A DNA stretch of 27,089 nucleotides. It comes from Parcubacteria group bacterium. GTDB taxonomy: Bacteria; Patescibacteria; ABY1; Buchananbacterales; UBA6539. Of the stretch, positions 14,064 to 21,355 are shown in pieces. The notes under the pieces were generated by a model, which saw only the letters and a list, made by a program, of their open reading frames with translations, made no database searches and was not told where the DNA came from. Each line of letters opens with the position of its first letter. Positions within the stretch are counted from its first letter, which is position 1. The DNA is taken from NCBI GenBank assembly GCA_002687175.1, contig NYZP01000027.1:1-27089 (forward strand), written 5' to 3'. The position numbers and the translations under genes are program-made.

Positions 14064-16319
14064 CTAAGCAATTTTAACTTTTATTAATCTTAAAGAATTT
14101 AGCACCACAAAAATTGAACTAAAGGCCATCATCCCTGATGCTAAAATCGGATGAAGTAAAATTCCCCAAATGGGATAAAGCACTCCGGCGGCTACCGGAA
14201 TGCCTAAAGAGTTATAGACAAAGGCCCAAAATAAATTCCACTTAATAGTTGCCATGGTTTTTTTACTTAATCTAATGGCACCAACGATCTTCCCTAAATC
14301 TCCGGACACTAAAGTAATATCGGCCGCAGCCATGGCCACGTCCGTGCCTGTGCCAATAGCCATACCAATATCGGCCTGGGCTAAAGCCGGTGCGTCATTA
14401 ATTCCATCACCAACCATAATCACTTTTTTTCCTTGGGCTTGTAATTTTTTAACTTCGTTAGTTTTATTTTCCGGTAATACCTCGGCCATCACTTGATTGA
14501 CCCCCACTTGTTTAGCAATGGCTTGAGCTGTTTGCTCGTTGTCACCGGTAATCATCACGACTTCGAAACCTAACTTTTGTAAATCTTTAACCGCCTGAAC
14601 CGAACCATCTTTTAAAGTATCGGCCAAAGCAATTAACCCAGTCAATTGACCATCAATGGCTACATATATAACTGATTTCCCTCGCGTGGCTAATTTATTG
14701 GCTTGAGTTTTGTAATCAGAAATCTTAATTTTTTTGTCCTCCAAAAACTTTTCTTTACCAATAGTAATTTTTTTACTATTAACTTCCGCCGTTAAACCAA
14801 GGCCAGCTGTTGTCTTAAAATTTTTAGGTTCCGCTAACTTTAAATTTTTAGCTTGGGCCGCCTTAACGATTGACTCCCCTAATGGGTGCTCAGAACTCAT
14901 TTCTGCTGAGGCGGCGAACTTAAGTAACTTATCTTTATCTTCAGCCACAATGTCAGTGACAACTGATTCACCTTTAGTTAATGTTCCGGTTTTATCTAAA
15001 ATTATTGATCTTGCTTGATGGGTAATTTCTAAACTTTCGGCATCTTTTATTAAAATCCCTTTTTCGGCTCCCCGGCCAGTTCCCACAATAATTGCCGTTG
15101 GGGTGGCAAGCCCTAAAGCACAAGGACAAGCGACAATTAACACGGTAATAAAAGCAAAAAAAGCTAAAGCAAATGGTTGGCCAAAAAACAGCCAAACCGC
15201 AAAACTTATTATTGCGATAACAATGACAATTGGCACAAAATAACTGGAAATAATATCAGCTAATCTTTGAATTGGTGCTTTAGAGCCTTGAGCTTCTTCA
15301 ACTAACTTTATAATTTGAGCCAAAGCGGTGTCTTTGCCAATCTTCGTAGCTTTAAACTTGAATGCTCCGGACTTATTTATTGTTGCCCCGATTACTTCAT
15401 CCCCTGCTTTCTTGTCAACGGGGATACTTTCTCCAGAAACCATTGATTCGTCTATAGCCGAACTACCCTCTATAATTATTCCATCAACCGGAATTTTTTC
15501 TCCTGGGCGGACCAGAATAATATCATTAGCCTTAACTTGATCAACAGCAATATCTACTTCTTTTCCGTTACGAATAACCCGTGCCGTTTTAGCTGCCAAA
15601 CCGGCTAATTTTTTAATAGCTTCGGAAGCTTTTCCTTTGGCTCGCGCTTCCAAAAATTTTCCTAAAATTATTAAAGTTAAGATAATTACCGCCGCATCAT
15701 AATAAACAGTTAACTCTAGTCCAGCGCTTGAAAAAAATGTTGGAAATAAAGTAACTATTAAAGAATACAAAAAAGCCGCCGATGTTCCAACAGCAATTAA
15801 AGTATCCATGTTAGCCGAAAAATGTTTTATACCTGACCAAGCGCCTTTATAGAATTGCGAGCCAAGCCAAATCTGAACTGGCAAAGTTAAAATCAATAAA
15901 ACGCCAAACATAATCTGGCGTGGTATTTCATTAATAACTGGAAAAAATTCTTGAAAAGTACCAATCAAAACTAAAATCGAGATAACGACCCCAAAAATAG
16001 TTTTCTTTTTTAAAGTTGCTGCTTCCTCTTCTTTTAACATGGCGGCATGATCATGACCACGGTGATCGCCGTGAGATTTCTTTTTACCATTATTAGCATG
16101 ACTAACGTGGTCTTCGGCAATTAACTTGTAATTACCAACTGAACCAACAGCTTTTTGAAGCTGGCTAATGTCTAAATCATGATCAGACTCTACCATTGCT
16201 TTTTCCGTAGCAAAATTTACGTTAACTTTTGTTACTCCTGATATCTTGCTTAATTGCTTTTCTACTTTAATAGCACAGCTGGCACAATGCATGCCGGCGA
16301 CGGGATAAATTTTTTTCAT
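14064..16319 (-). CDS. copA: Cu(I)-translocating P1B-type ATPase
   Basis: ATP-driven export of a soft metal ion across the cytoplasmic membrane. 751 residues: one N-terminal HMA domain with GMHCASC (9-15); a His-rich linker (about 72-91, six His) that may bind metal; eight transmembrane helices; the VSGES actuator motif (294-298); the CPC metal site (398-400); the phosphorylation site DKTGTLT (442-448); SSEHPLGES; and MVGDGINDAPAL. Tyr-Asn in the seventh helix (FVYNSLGIP) and MAFSSIFVVLNSLRL in the eighth, together with CPC, are the Cu(I) or Ag(I) (IB-1) pattern rather than Zn/Cd. Start at 16319 is the natural HMA N-terminus. It is 12 nt downstream of the ferric-reductase-like gene and 3 nt before the DsbD-like gene. 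Confidence 0.95.
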   Translation of the reverse strand: MKKIYPVAGMHCASCAIKVEKQLSKISGVTKVNVNFATEKAMVESDHDLDISQLQKAVGSVGNYKLIAEDHVSHANNGKKKSHGDHRGHDHAAMLKEEEAATLKKKTIFGVVISILVLIGTFQEFFPVINEIPRQIMFGVLLILTLPVQIWLGSQFYKGAWSGIKHFSANMDTLIAVGTSAAFLYSLIVTLFPTFFSSAGLELTVYYDAAVIILTLIILGKFLEARAKGKASEAIKKLAGLAAKTARVIRNGKEVDIAVDQVKANDIILVRPGEKIPVDGIIIEGSSAIDESMVSGESIPVDKKAGDEVIGATINKSGAFKFKATKIGKDTALAQIIKLVEEAQGSKAPIQRLADIISSYFVPIVIVIAIISFAVWLFFGQPFALAFFAFITVLIVACPCALGLATPTAIIVGTGRGAEKGILIKDAESLEITHQARSIILDKTGTLTKGESVVTDIVAEDKDKLLKFAASAEMSSEHPLGESIVKAAQAKNLKLAEPKNFKTTAGLGLTAEVNSKKITIGKEKFLEDKKIKISDYKTQANKLATRGKSVIYVAIDGQLTGLIALADTLKDGSVQAVKDLQKLGFEVVMITGDNEQTAQAIAKQVGVNQVMAEVLPENKTNEVKKLQAQGKKVIMVGDGINDAPALAQADIGMAIGTGTDVAMAAADITLVSGDLGKIVGAIRLSKKTMATIKWNLFWAFVYNSLGIPVAAGVLYPIWGILLHPILASGMMAFSSIFVVLNSLRLIKVKIA

Positions 16320-16331
16320 AGTATTTTCCTG

Positions 16332-17045
16332 CTACTTAACTGTTGTTGGAGAAGATGTCGGTTTCTTTTTGGATAAAACTGACACCCACAAGGCTAAGCG
16401 TAAAATTATCACCCCAACACCAAAAATTACTTCCAACAGACTTAGAGGTGGTAAAAATGGTTCATGAGTATCAATCCATTTTATCCAGCCATTATATTTT
16501 AATAAAGCAAAATGTACGATAACCAAAGCAAAGGCTACATAACCAACGCGCATTAAGGCACGCCAGCGTTTACTCCCCAACTCCACCACTGCATGACGGT
16601 TGGAAATAGCAACCATCCCAATAAAAATAAGTAGGGCTAAAGTTGCTACAATTGCTGACACCGGATGATCAATTATCCATTCTGGTTGAGCAAATTTATT
16701 TGGTAAAAAGAAAAGAGTTACAATAATATGCAAAACAGCGTACCCAAAACCAATCACCCCTAAATGTTTACGATAAATAATTTTGGTGTCAACAAAGTCC
16801 CAAAAATAACAAAGGCCACTTAAAGCCATGGAAAGTCCCATTAGCACTAAAGCGGTTGTCGCAAAAACTTTATTAGCAATGTAGAGATCATAATCGCCCC
16901 GTCTAGCGAAAAGATAGAGACTGCCGCCGACAAAGACGAAAATACTAAAAATAAATGTGTGTATCCATAACTTGGAGGATGAAAAAGGCTTTACCTTTTT
17001 CATAATCTGTTCATGCCGTTCGGCAAAAGGATCGTGTTGATTCAT
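16332..17045 (-). CDS. Ferric-reductase-like / MsrQ-like heme b membrane protein
   Basis: 237 residues, about six transmembrane helices, no FAD/NAD domain. The helix YRKHLGVIGFGYAVLHIIV carries two His 13 residues apart, and KRWRALMRVGYVAFALVIVHF matches the MsrQ/FRD pattern Trp-x-x-Leu-His-x-x-x-Tyr...His, except that the first His is Met. Such proteins hold heme b and pass electrons across the membrane, for example to periplasmic methionine sulfoxide reductase or metals. Partner and direction here are unknown; co-transcription with a Cu(I)-ATPase and a thiol transporter suggests copper or envelope redox work. It is first in its three-gene unit (gap of 115 nt from the upstream gene). A promoter in 17046-17160 is likely, but I cannot pin its boxes. 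Confidence 0.75.
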   Translation of the reverse strand: MNQHDPFAERHEQIMKKVKPFSSSKLWIHTFIFSIFVFVGGSLYLFARRGDYDLYIANKVFATTALVLMGLSMALSGLCYFWDFVDTKIIYRKHLGVIGFGYAVLHIIVTLFFLPNKFAQPEWIIDHPVSAIVATLALLIFIGMVAISNRHAVVELGSKRWRALMRVGYVAFALVIVHFALLKYNGWIKWIDTHEPFLPPLSLLEVIFGVGVIILRLALWVSVLSKKKPTSSPTTVK

Positions 17046-17076
17046 AATGTTTTTAGTTTAATAATACTAATTAATA

Positions 17077-17094
17077 TATTATTATCTAATAATA
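17077..17094. repeat. Perfect inverted repeat upstream of the heme protein-copA unit
   Basis: TATTATTA, 2-nt centre, TAATAATA: a perfect 8-bp palindrome 32-49 nt upstream of the ATG at 17045. It could be a regulator-binding site over the promoter. It is A/T only, so chance is possible. Confidence 0.4.
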
Positions 17095-17160
17095 CAATAG
17101 TCCTGATACCTTTATATTACACCTTTTAGTTGTAGAGTGCTAGATGATGGAAGATTAAAA

Positions 17161-17721
17161 CTAATTTATTGTTTCACATACTAAAGGATCTTGAAGACGT
17201 TTAGCAACTAAATAAATTGAAATTAACAAAAGTGCAATACCAATAAATCTAAACTCATCGCCATTAAATGGCAACACGCTTAAAACAGAAGATGCTGCCG
17301 TCACCCCAAAAATGGCCGATAAAACGGCTGAGCCACAGGCGCTACAACCAACACCTAAAAATCCAGCTACGGTACCAACTAATCCAGTGCCAACTGACTT
17401 TTGGGAAGTAATTTTTCTTTTTACGTAAGCAATAAAAAGTACGAAGTTAATCGAAAAAAGAATTGACAAAACAACAGCATAAACACTAGTCCAAAAAGTA
17501 AAACTGGTAGCCATTAAAAATGCCGGACTCAAAAACATTTTTAGTAATACTCCAAAACTAAAAAAACCAGATGCTGCAGCAGTTCTTAAAACTTCAATAT
17601 TGCCTAACCATAAACTGATATAAAAAAACAGCACTGCCAAAAAAAAGGCCAAGAAAATATTTCCTGGCCTTTTAAAAACTTGCTTAAAAGAGTCAGTTAC
17701 AGCCTTTAATTTTTTTTTCAT
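17161..17721 (-). CDS. Unknown membrane protein with intramembrane GCSACGS motif
   Basis: 186 residues with about five hydrophobic segments, a short basic N-terminus (MKKKLKAVTDSFKQVFKRPG) and no recognised family. The outstanding feature is GTVAGFLGVGCSACGSAVLS at about residues 118-137, where Cys-x-x-Cys lies inside or at the edge of a Gly/Ala-rich helix. A second, amphipathic stretch and a final helix follow. CxxC in a small-residue helix suggests a metal-handling or thiol-redox permease, but this is inference. It follows the rhodanese after 22 nt, in the unit that starts with blaI. The 115-nt gap downstream suggests it is the last gene of that unit. Start at 17721 is the only reasonable Met before the basic N-terminus. 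Confidence 0.7.
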   Translation of the reverse strand: MKKKLKAVTDSFKQVFKRPGNIFLAFFLAVLFFYISLWLGNIEVLRTAAASGFFSFGVLLKMFLSPAFLMATSFTFWTSVYAVVLSILFSINFVLFIAYVKRKITSQKSVGTGLVGTVAGFLGVGCSACGSAVLSAIFGVTAASSVLSVLPFNGDEFRFIGIALLLISIYLVAKRLQDPLVCETIN

Positions 17722-17743
17722 GAGTAAATTATAATTTTACGAC

Positions 17744-18358
17744 TTAGCAGCCTAAGCCTCCTTCAATTGGACAAGCCTTAGATTCTTCATTTATTTTTGG
17801 CGTTCCTGGTTCAGAGCCACTTATAACATAATCCTTTACATTAGTTACATCCCATTCGTGCTCATGATTCCACATGGTCCAAAAATATCGCCACTCATTC
17901 CAGCCAACATTTAAATGTTTAACAAAAATCCCATTTTCCGCTAGAATATTTCCCACTTTCCGGCTGGTCATGCAAGGGATGCTGTAGCAGTAAGTAATAA
18001 TCTCTTTATCTTTAGATAATTCGGCAAATGACCTAACTATACGTTCAACGTCACCATAGGCAGAAGTTTCGGGATCCTTGTAGGCCGGAATGCTAATGGC
18101 GCCAATAATATGTTCCCGTTCATACTCTTCTTGACTTCTTAGATCAACTAAAATAAAGCTACTATCACCTTTATCCATTCCTTTTCTGATATGATGAGGG
18201 CTAACACTAACTGCCGTTTCAGTGGCATAAAACTCTTTAATTAAATTGTCTTTGCTTTGACCTTGATCTTGAATTTGTGTAACTAGATAACTACCAAATA
18301 ATCCTGCAGCAAGGCCAAAAATTACTGAGATTACAACTACTTGCAAAGAAGATTTCAT
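17744..18358 (-). CDS. Membrane-anchored rhodanese-like protein with unusual active loop
   Basis: 204 residues: an N-terminal transmembrane anchor (about 6-28, LQVVVISVIFGLAAGLFGSY), then a rhodanese domain (about 52-165) with DLRSQEEYEREHIIGAISIP at 72-91, the classic CH2A region. The active loop reads C124-YSIP-C129-MTS-R133, where ordinary rhodaneses have Cys followed five residues later by Arg (CxxxxR or CxxxxxR). Here a second Cys takes the place usually held by Gly/Arg, and Arg is displaced. A Trp/His-rich segment follows (WNEWRYFWTMWNHEHEWD), then a tail ending in CPIEGGLGC with C196 and C204. It may handle persulfide or disulfide chemistry outside the cytoplasm rather than thiosulfate transfer. 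It sits 24 nt after the VKOR-type thioredoxin gene. Confidence 0.82.
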   Translation of the reverse strand: MKSSLQVVVISVIFGLAAGLFGSYLVTQIQDQGQSKDNLIKEFYATETAVSVSPHHIRKGMDKGDSSFILVDLRSQEEYEREHIIGAISIPAYKDPETSAYGDVERIVRSFAELSKDKEIITYCYSIPCMTSRKVGNILAENGIFVKHLNVGWNEWRYFWTMWNHEHEWDVTNVKDYVISGSEPGTPKINEESKACPIEGGLGC

Positions 18359-18382
18359 ATTGTTTAATAAAATTAATTAATC

Positions 18383-18781
18383 TTAGATTTGATCTTTAGT
18401 AATCTCGCAACCAGTTTGACTACTTAAATCCTGAAAGGAAAGTGATCCCGTTACTCTACTACCATCATTAAATTCCCAGGTTGGATAAGAACCGATGCCT
18501 GCTTTTTGACATTCTATGGTCTGACCACCTTGATTTGGCAAAGAACACTCTATATAATCAACTTTGCTGAAGCTATTTCCGAAAAGTTCTTTTTGGGTTT
18601 CACAATGTGGACACCAGTAAGCACCGTACATCTTCACACCATTATCAGTTAGACACTGAGCAAAAGTATCATATTCTCCGGGAGTTGACTTGACTGCTAT
18701 TTTGGATATTGCCAGGCCACCAATAATAACAATAATAACGACTACAATGACTAATAAAGGGTTATCTTTTAATTTCTTCAT
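18383..18781 (-). CDS. Membrane-anchored thioredoxin-like protein (VKOR C-terminal-domain type)
   Basis: 132 residues with an N-terminal transmembrane helix (about 9-29) and a thioredoxin fold outside. The active site is C57-P-H-C60 in MYGAYWCPHCETQKELFG. Extra cysteines C79 (YIECS), C91 (IECQKAGIGSYPTW) and C43 are typical of the Trx domain fused to bacterial VKOR proteins, which re-oxidises partner disulfides. P100 is the probable cis-Pro. Here the domain is free-standing, so a VKOR or other quinone-linked oxidase would have to be encoded elsewhere. It is 8 nt downstream of the M56 peptidase gene, within the blaI-headed unit. Confidence 0.85.
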   Translation of the reverse strand: MKKLKDNPLLVIVVVIIVIIGGLAISKIAVKSTPGEYDTFAQCLTDNGVKMYGAYWCPHCETQKELFGNSFSKVDYIECSLPNQGGQTIECQKAGIGSYPTWEFNDGSRVTGSLSFQDLSSQTGCEITKDQI

Positions 18782-18789
18782 GTGTTTTT

Positions 18790-19833
18790 TTAGTTAATAC
18801 AAGTTATATTAGATGAATTATGACTAAATGGACAATCAAAGCTCTGCAATAACATTTCGCACTGCTGTGAAATGTTAGATTGATTCAAAGAACATGATAC
18901 TGAATTTTGATCAAGATTACCAAGAGAAAAAGCACTAGCAAATAAAATATTAAACAAAAATGGCATTACTAAAACTGACAAAAAACTTACACCAAGCTTA
19001 GTATTAAAAAATTTAAATTTTGGTTTATAATCTTCGTCTGATAATTTATTTATTCTTTCTTCCATTGCTAAGCCAAAAAAAGATAGTGCCAAGTTATTCT
19101 TAATACTCAATCTTTCACTGGAACTAATAACTTTATATAAAGCTTGAGCTAAAGGTGCTTTATCAGTGAAGCCATTTGTCGCCCGATGGTCGGCAGCTAA
19201 TTCACTTAAAGTTAAATATTGATCTGTTAAAAATTTTAGACCAGGGACAAAAAATAACACTCTTGATATTACCTTAATAATAAATAATTTAATTGGCTCA
19301 TATACCCTTAGATGATGTTGTTCATGTTTTAAAACCGCTATTAATTCTTTCTTTGATAATCTTTTGGTAAGTCCTGTCGAAACGCAAATTTTTGGTTTTA
19401 AAAAACCATAACAGAATATCACTGGTTGTTCACTAATAATCTCTACTATTCTATTATTTAACCCTAAAACTGTTGATAAGATTTCTAAACGTGAAGAAGT
19501 AATTTTGCTTCTTGTCTTTAAATTTTTCTTGACGAACTGACTTGTAGAATTTTTAAATTTAATAATCTTATAAATAACAGATCCAAAAAAAGCAGCTAGA
19601 ATAAAGCTACTAACAATTAAACTACTAAAAATAAAAGGATGACTACTAAATGATAAATGACTGATACAGCCGCAAGCTGATTCTAGTTTTCCCGACAGCA
19701 GTTGACCAAATAAAATTGCTTTGGTCAATAGCATAGCACCAAGAAGAATGATAAGGGAAAAAAAGCCAATGGCAATTGCCATAATTTGATAGAAAGCTAA
19801 GTTGGTTTTTTTTTGGAAACTATTTTTTAACAT
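18790..19833 (-). CDS. BlaR1-family M56 metallopeptidase sensor lacking the penicillin-binding domain
   Basis: In BlaR1/MecR1 systems this membrane zinc peptidase receives a signal outside the cell and triggers removal of the BlaI repressor. Here 347 residues: hydrophobic helices near 14-46, 66-90, 183-200 and 285-310; M56 motif H170-E-Q-H-H174 and ELAAD (211-215), the expected third zinc ligand. After the last helix only about 37 residues remain, with C314, C325, C334 and C345, and a loop after helix 1 has C54-G-C56. No beta-lactam-binding domain (SxxK) is present. Start at 19833 overlaps the blaI stop as TAATG. A longer frame from 19863 would overlap blaI by 31 nt without better support. 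A thiol, oxidant or copper sensor is inferred. Confidence 0.85.
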   Translation of the reverse strand: MLKNSFQKKTNLAFYQIMAIAIGFFSLIILLGAMLLTKAILFGQLLSGKLESACGCISHLSFSSHPFIFSSLIVSSFILAAFFGSVIYKIIKFKNSTSQFVKKNLKTRSKITSSRLEILSTVLGLNNRIVEIISEQPVIFCYGFLKPKICVSTGLTKRLSKKELIAVLKHEQHHLRVYEPIKLFIIKVISRVLFFVPGLKFLTDQYLTLSELAADHRATNGFTDKAPLAQALYKVISSSERLSIKNNLALSFFGLAMEERINKLSDEDYKPKFKFFNTKLGVSFLSVLVMPFLFNILFASAFSLGNLDQNSVSCSLNQSNISQQCEMLLQSFDCPFSHNSSNITCIN

Positions 19834-20219
19834 TATTTTACTTTCTTTAACTTCTTGCGCCAATTATTAGCATTTCTGATATCTTTGCTTTCTATTATAT
19901 CAATAAATTGAGCCACCGCCACTTCACCAAATTCACTAAGCAAGGCATTAATCGCTTTCTTTGAAGTTGCTGCCAAAAAAGTTTGTTTATCCTGAATGGC
20001 CCGATAAATATAGGCCCCGGAACTGTCCAGTTTTCTCTTCAAAACATTTTTTTCAGCCAGACGCGACATCACCGTCATAACCGTTGTATAGGCAACTTTT
20101 CTTTTCTTTTTCAAGCGACTGAAAACCTGACGTACTGAAACGCTTTCTAAATTCCAAATAATTTCCATAATGTCGGCTTCAAGGTCTCCTAAGGCCTGAC
20201 TAATTTTTTTTCTAGACAT
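19833..20219 (-). CDS. BlaI/MecI/CopY-family transcriptional repressor
   Basis: 128 residues, normal for the family. The N-terminal winged helix (about 5-78) carries the hallmark stretch LGDLEADIMEIIW, then VRQVFSRL, and VAYTTVMTVMSRLAEKNVL, the recognition helix and wing. The C-terminal part (80-128) is helical, for dimerisation. CopY-type metal-binding cysteines at the C-terminus are absent, so signal input must come from the co-encoded M56 peptidase. First gene of the unit; the promoter at 20248-20276 carries two small palindromes that could be its own operators. It reads into the M56 gene through TAATG. Targets may include the whole redox/copper cluster downstream (inference). Confidence 0.92.
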   Translation of the reverse strand: MSRKKISQALGDLEADIMEIIWNLESVSVRQVFSRLKKKRKVAYTTVMTVMSRLAEKNVLKRKLDSSGAYIYRAIQDKQTFLAATSKKAINALLSEFGEVAVAQFIDIIESKDIRNANNWRKKLKKVK

Positions 20220-20247
20220 AATAAAATTTAGTAAAATTTACAACTAC

Positions 20248-20276
20248 ATTATAGTACCAAAATTGATTTTAATCAA
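20248..20276 (-). promoter_or_regulatory. blaI-like promoter with candidate operators
   Basis: Minus strand TTGATT (20271-20276), 17-nt spacer, TATAAT (20248-20253). A dyad TTGATT/AATCAA (20263-20276) covers the -35, and GTAAA-A-TTTAC (20231-20241) lies at the expected start site. Either could be an autoregulatory operator. Confidence 0.7.
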
Positions 20277-20279
20277 CCC

Positions 20280-20500
20280 CTGAATTATTTTTCATTACAG
20301 ATAAAACATAACCACAAGCACCAAATCCAAAATCTCAAACTCCAAATAAATTCAAAATACAAAACTCAAATACTTAAAACATTCTAGTTATTAAAATTTT
20401 GGTCATTGTGGTTTGTTTGTTATTTGTCATTTTGGATTTGTAATTTTTATTATACATTATTTGTAATTAAGAACATTATACTTGCGGTAATTATCAACTA
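20280..20500. other. Non-coding A/T-rich stretch with inverted repeats
   Basis: No credible ORF. It contains CAAATCCAAAAT (20322-20333) and its exact reverse complement (20429-20440), plus AACCACAA/TTGTGGTT (20310-20317, 20406-20413). The arms cross rather than nest, so it is not one clean hairpin. Low-complexity wording built on CAAAAT and CCAAAT suggests a decayed repeat family. Confidence 0.45.
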
Positions 20501-20504
20501 ATTA

Positions 20505-21281
20505 CTAATTAGCCAGAATTCCGTCAATAATTTGTTGAAAGGTAGCAATCGGATAAGCTCCCCTTACCAGCTCACCATTAACAAATGTTCCGGGAGTCCC
20601 GGTTACACCGGCTGCCTGACCTTCTTGAAGCTGTTGATTTACTTTACTGGCATATTTATTTGAGTCCAAGCAGCTGTCAAATTGAGTTTGACTGAGACCC
20701 AATTGACCGGCATATGATTTTAAGCTTGGAACAGTCATAGCCTGTTGATTATCAAGCAAAGTATCATGATACTCCCAAAATTTTCCTTGTTCACCAGCAC
20801 ATTCAGATGCTTCGGCTGCTTTTTGAGCATTTGGATGAATTGAATTTAAAGGAAAATGTCTATAAACTATCCTGATATCGTTTTCGTATTGTGATAACAG
20901 TTGTTGTAGAGTTGGGTGAAGTCTTGCACAAAATGGACATTCAAAATCAGAAAACTCAATTAAAGTAACCTTAGCATTTTTATTACCTCTGATATGATCT
21001 TCATCAGTTACCGCCGAAACCTGAGAAAAGTTACCAGACGGCGAAGGTGCAGCTGGAGTCGGCGCAGATGGACTTGGTGAAGGTGAAGGCGCTGTATTTG
21101 TGTTAGCGACAACTTCATTTTGACTACCACCTATTGAGGGCAAACTACCTCCGTTAAATAATAAAGACAGAAAACCGACGGAAGAAACTGCGGCAATACC
21201 AATGAAGAGACCTAAAAGTAAACTCCTTTTTGATTCGGCTTGAGACATAAAATTAAAAAAATTATTAATAATCAAGGTCAT
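20505..21281 (-). CDS. DsbA-like secreted thioredoxin (Thioredoxin_4 type), membrane-anchored
   Basis: 258 residues: an N-terminal transmembrane anchor (about 20-43), a Pro/Ser-rich spacer with repeated PS units (64-82), and a DsbA-type thioredoxin fold (about 95-258). Active site is C115-P-F-C118 in SDFECPFCARLHP, cis-Pro in GVTGTPGTFVNGE, both typical. An inner Cys pair (C in ASECAG and DSCLD) also fits this family. It likely introduces disulfides into envelope proteins. Start is ambiguous: ATG at 21281 has AGGAG only 3 nt upstream, while ATG at 21248 (MSQAESKRS) looks more natural for the protein but lacks a Shine-Dalgarno. It has its own promoter, upstream of and separate from the blaI unit. 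Confidence 0.92.
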   Translation of the reverse strand: MTLIINNFFNFMSQAESKRSLLLGLFIGIAAVSSVGFLSLLFNGGSLPSIGGSQNEVVANTNTAPSPSPSPSAPTPAAPSPSGNFSQVSAVTDEDHIRGNKNAKVTLIEFSDFECPFCARLHPTLQQLLSQYENDIRIVYRHFPLNSIHPNAQKAAEASECAGEQGKFWEYHDTLLDNQQAMTVPSLKSYAGQLGLSQTQFDSCLDSNKYASKVNQQLQEGQAAGVTGTPGTFVNGELVRGAYPIATFQQIIDGILAN

Positions 21282-21305
21282 CCACTCCTACGTATTGTAG
21301 TAGGT

Positions 21306-21334
21306 ATCATATCAAATAAAAAAATAGGTGTCAA
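21306..21334 (-). promoter_or_regulatory. dsbA-like gene promoter
   Basis: Minus strand TTGACA (21329-21334), 17-nt spacer, TATGAT (21306-21311). Dyads surround it: ATAGGT/ACCTAT across the -35 (21324-21342) and CCTAC/GTAGG at the start site (21287-21304). Confidence 0.85.
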
Positions 21335-21355
21335 ATACCTATATTCTGCTTAATT

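Noticed and set aside
14992..15195. Minus-strand frame inside copA with Cys-rich translation
   Set aside because: Out-of-frame shadow of the P-type ATPase core.
17135..17143. GAGTGCTAG, identical to the right half of the CIRCE element, upstream of the heme protein-copA unit
   Set aside because: The left half at the required distance matches CIRCE at only 5 of 9 positions, so it is not called an HrcA site. It may be chance or a relic.
20280..20500. A structured RNA or riboswitch in the gap upstream of blaI
   Set aside because: The complementary arms cross each other and the sequence is low-complexity; no known RNA family is recognisable.
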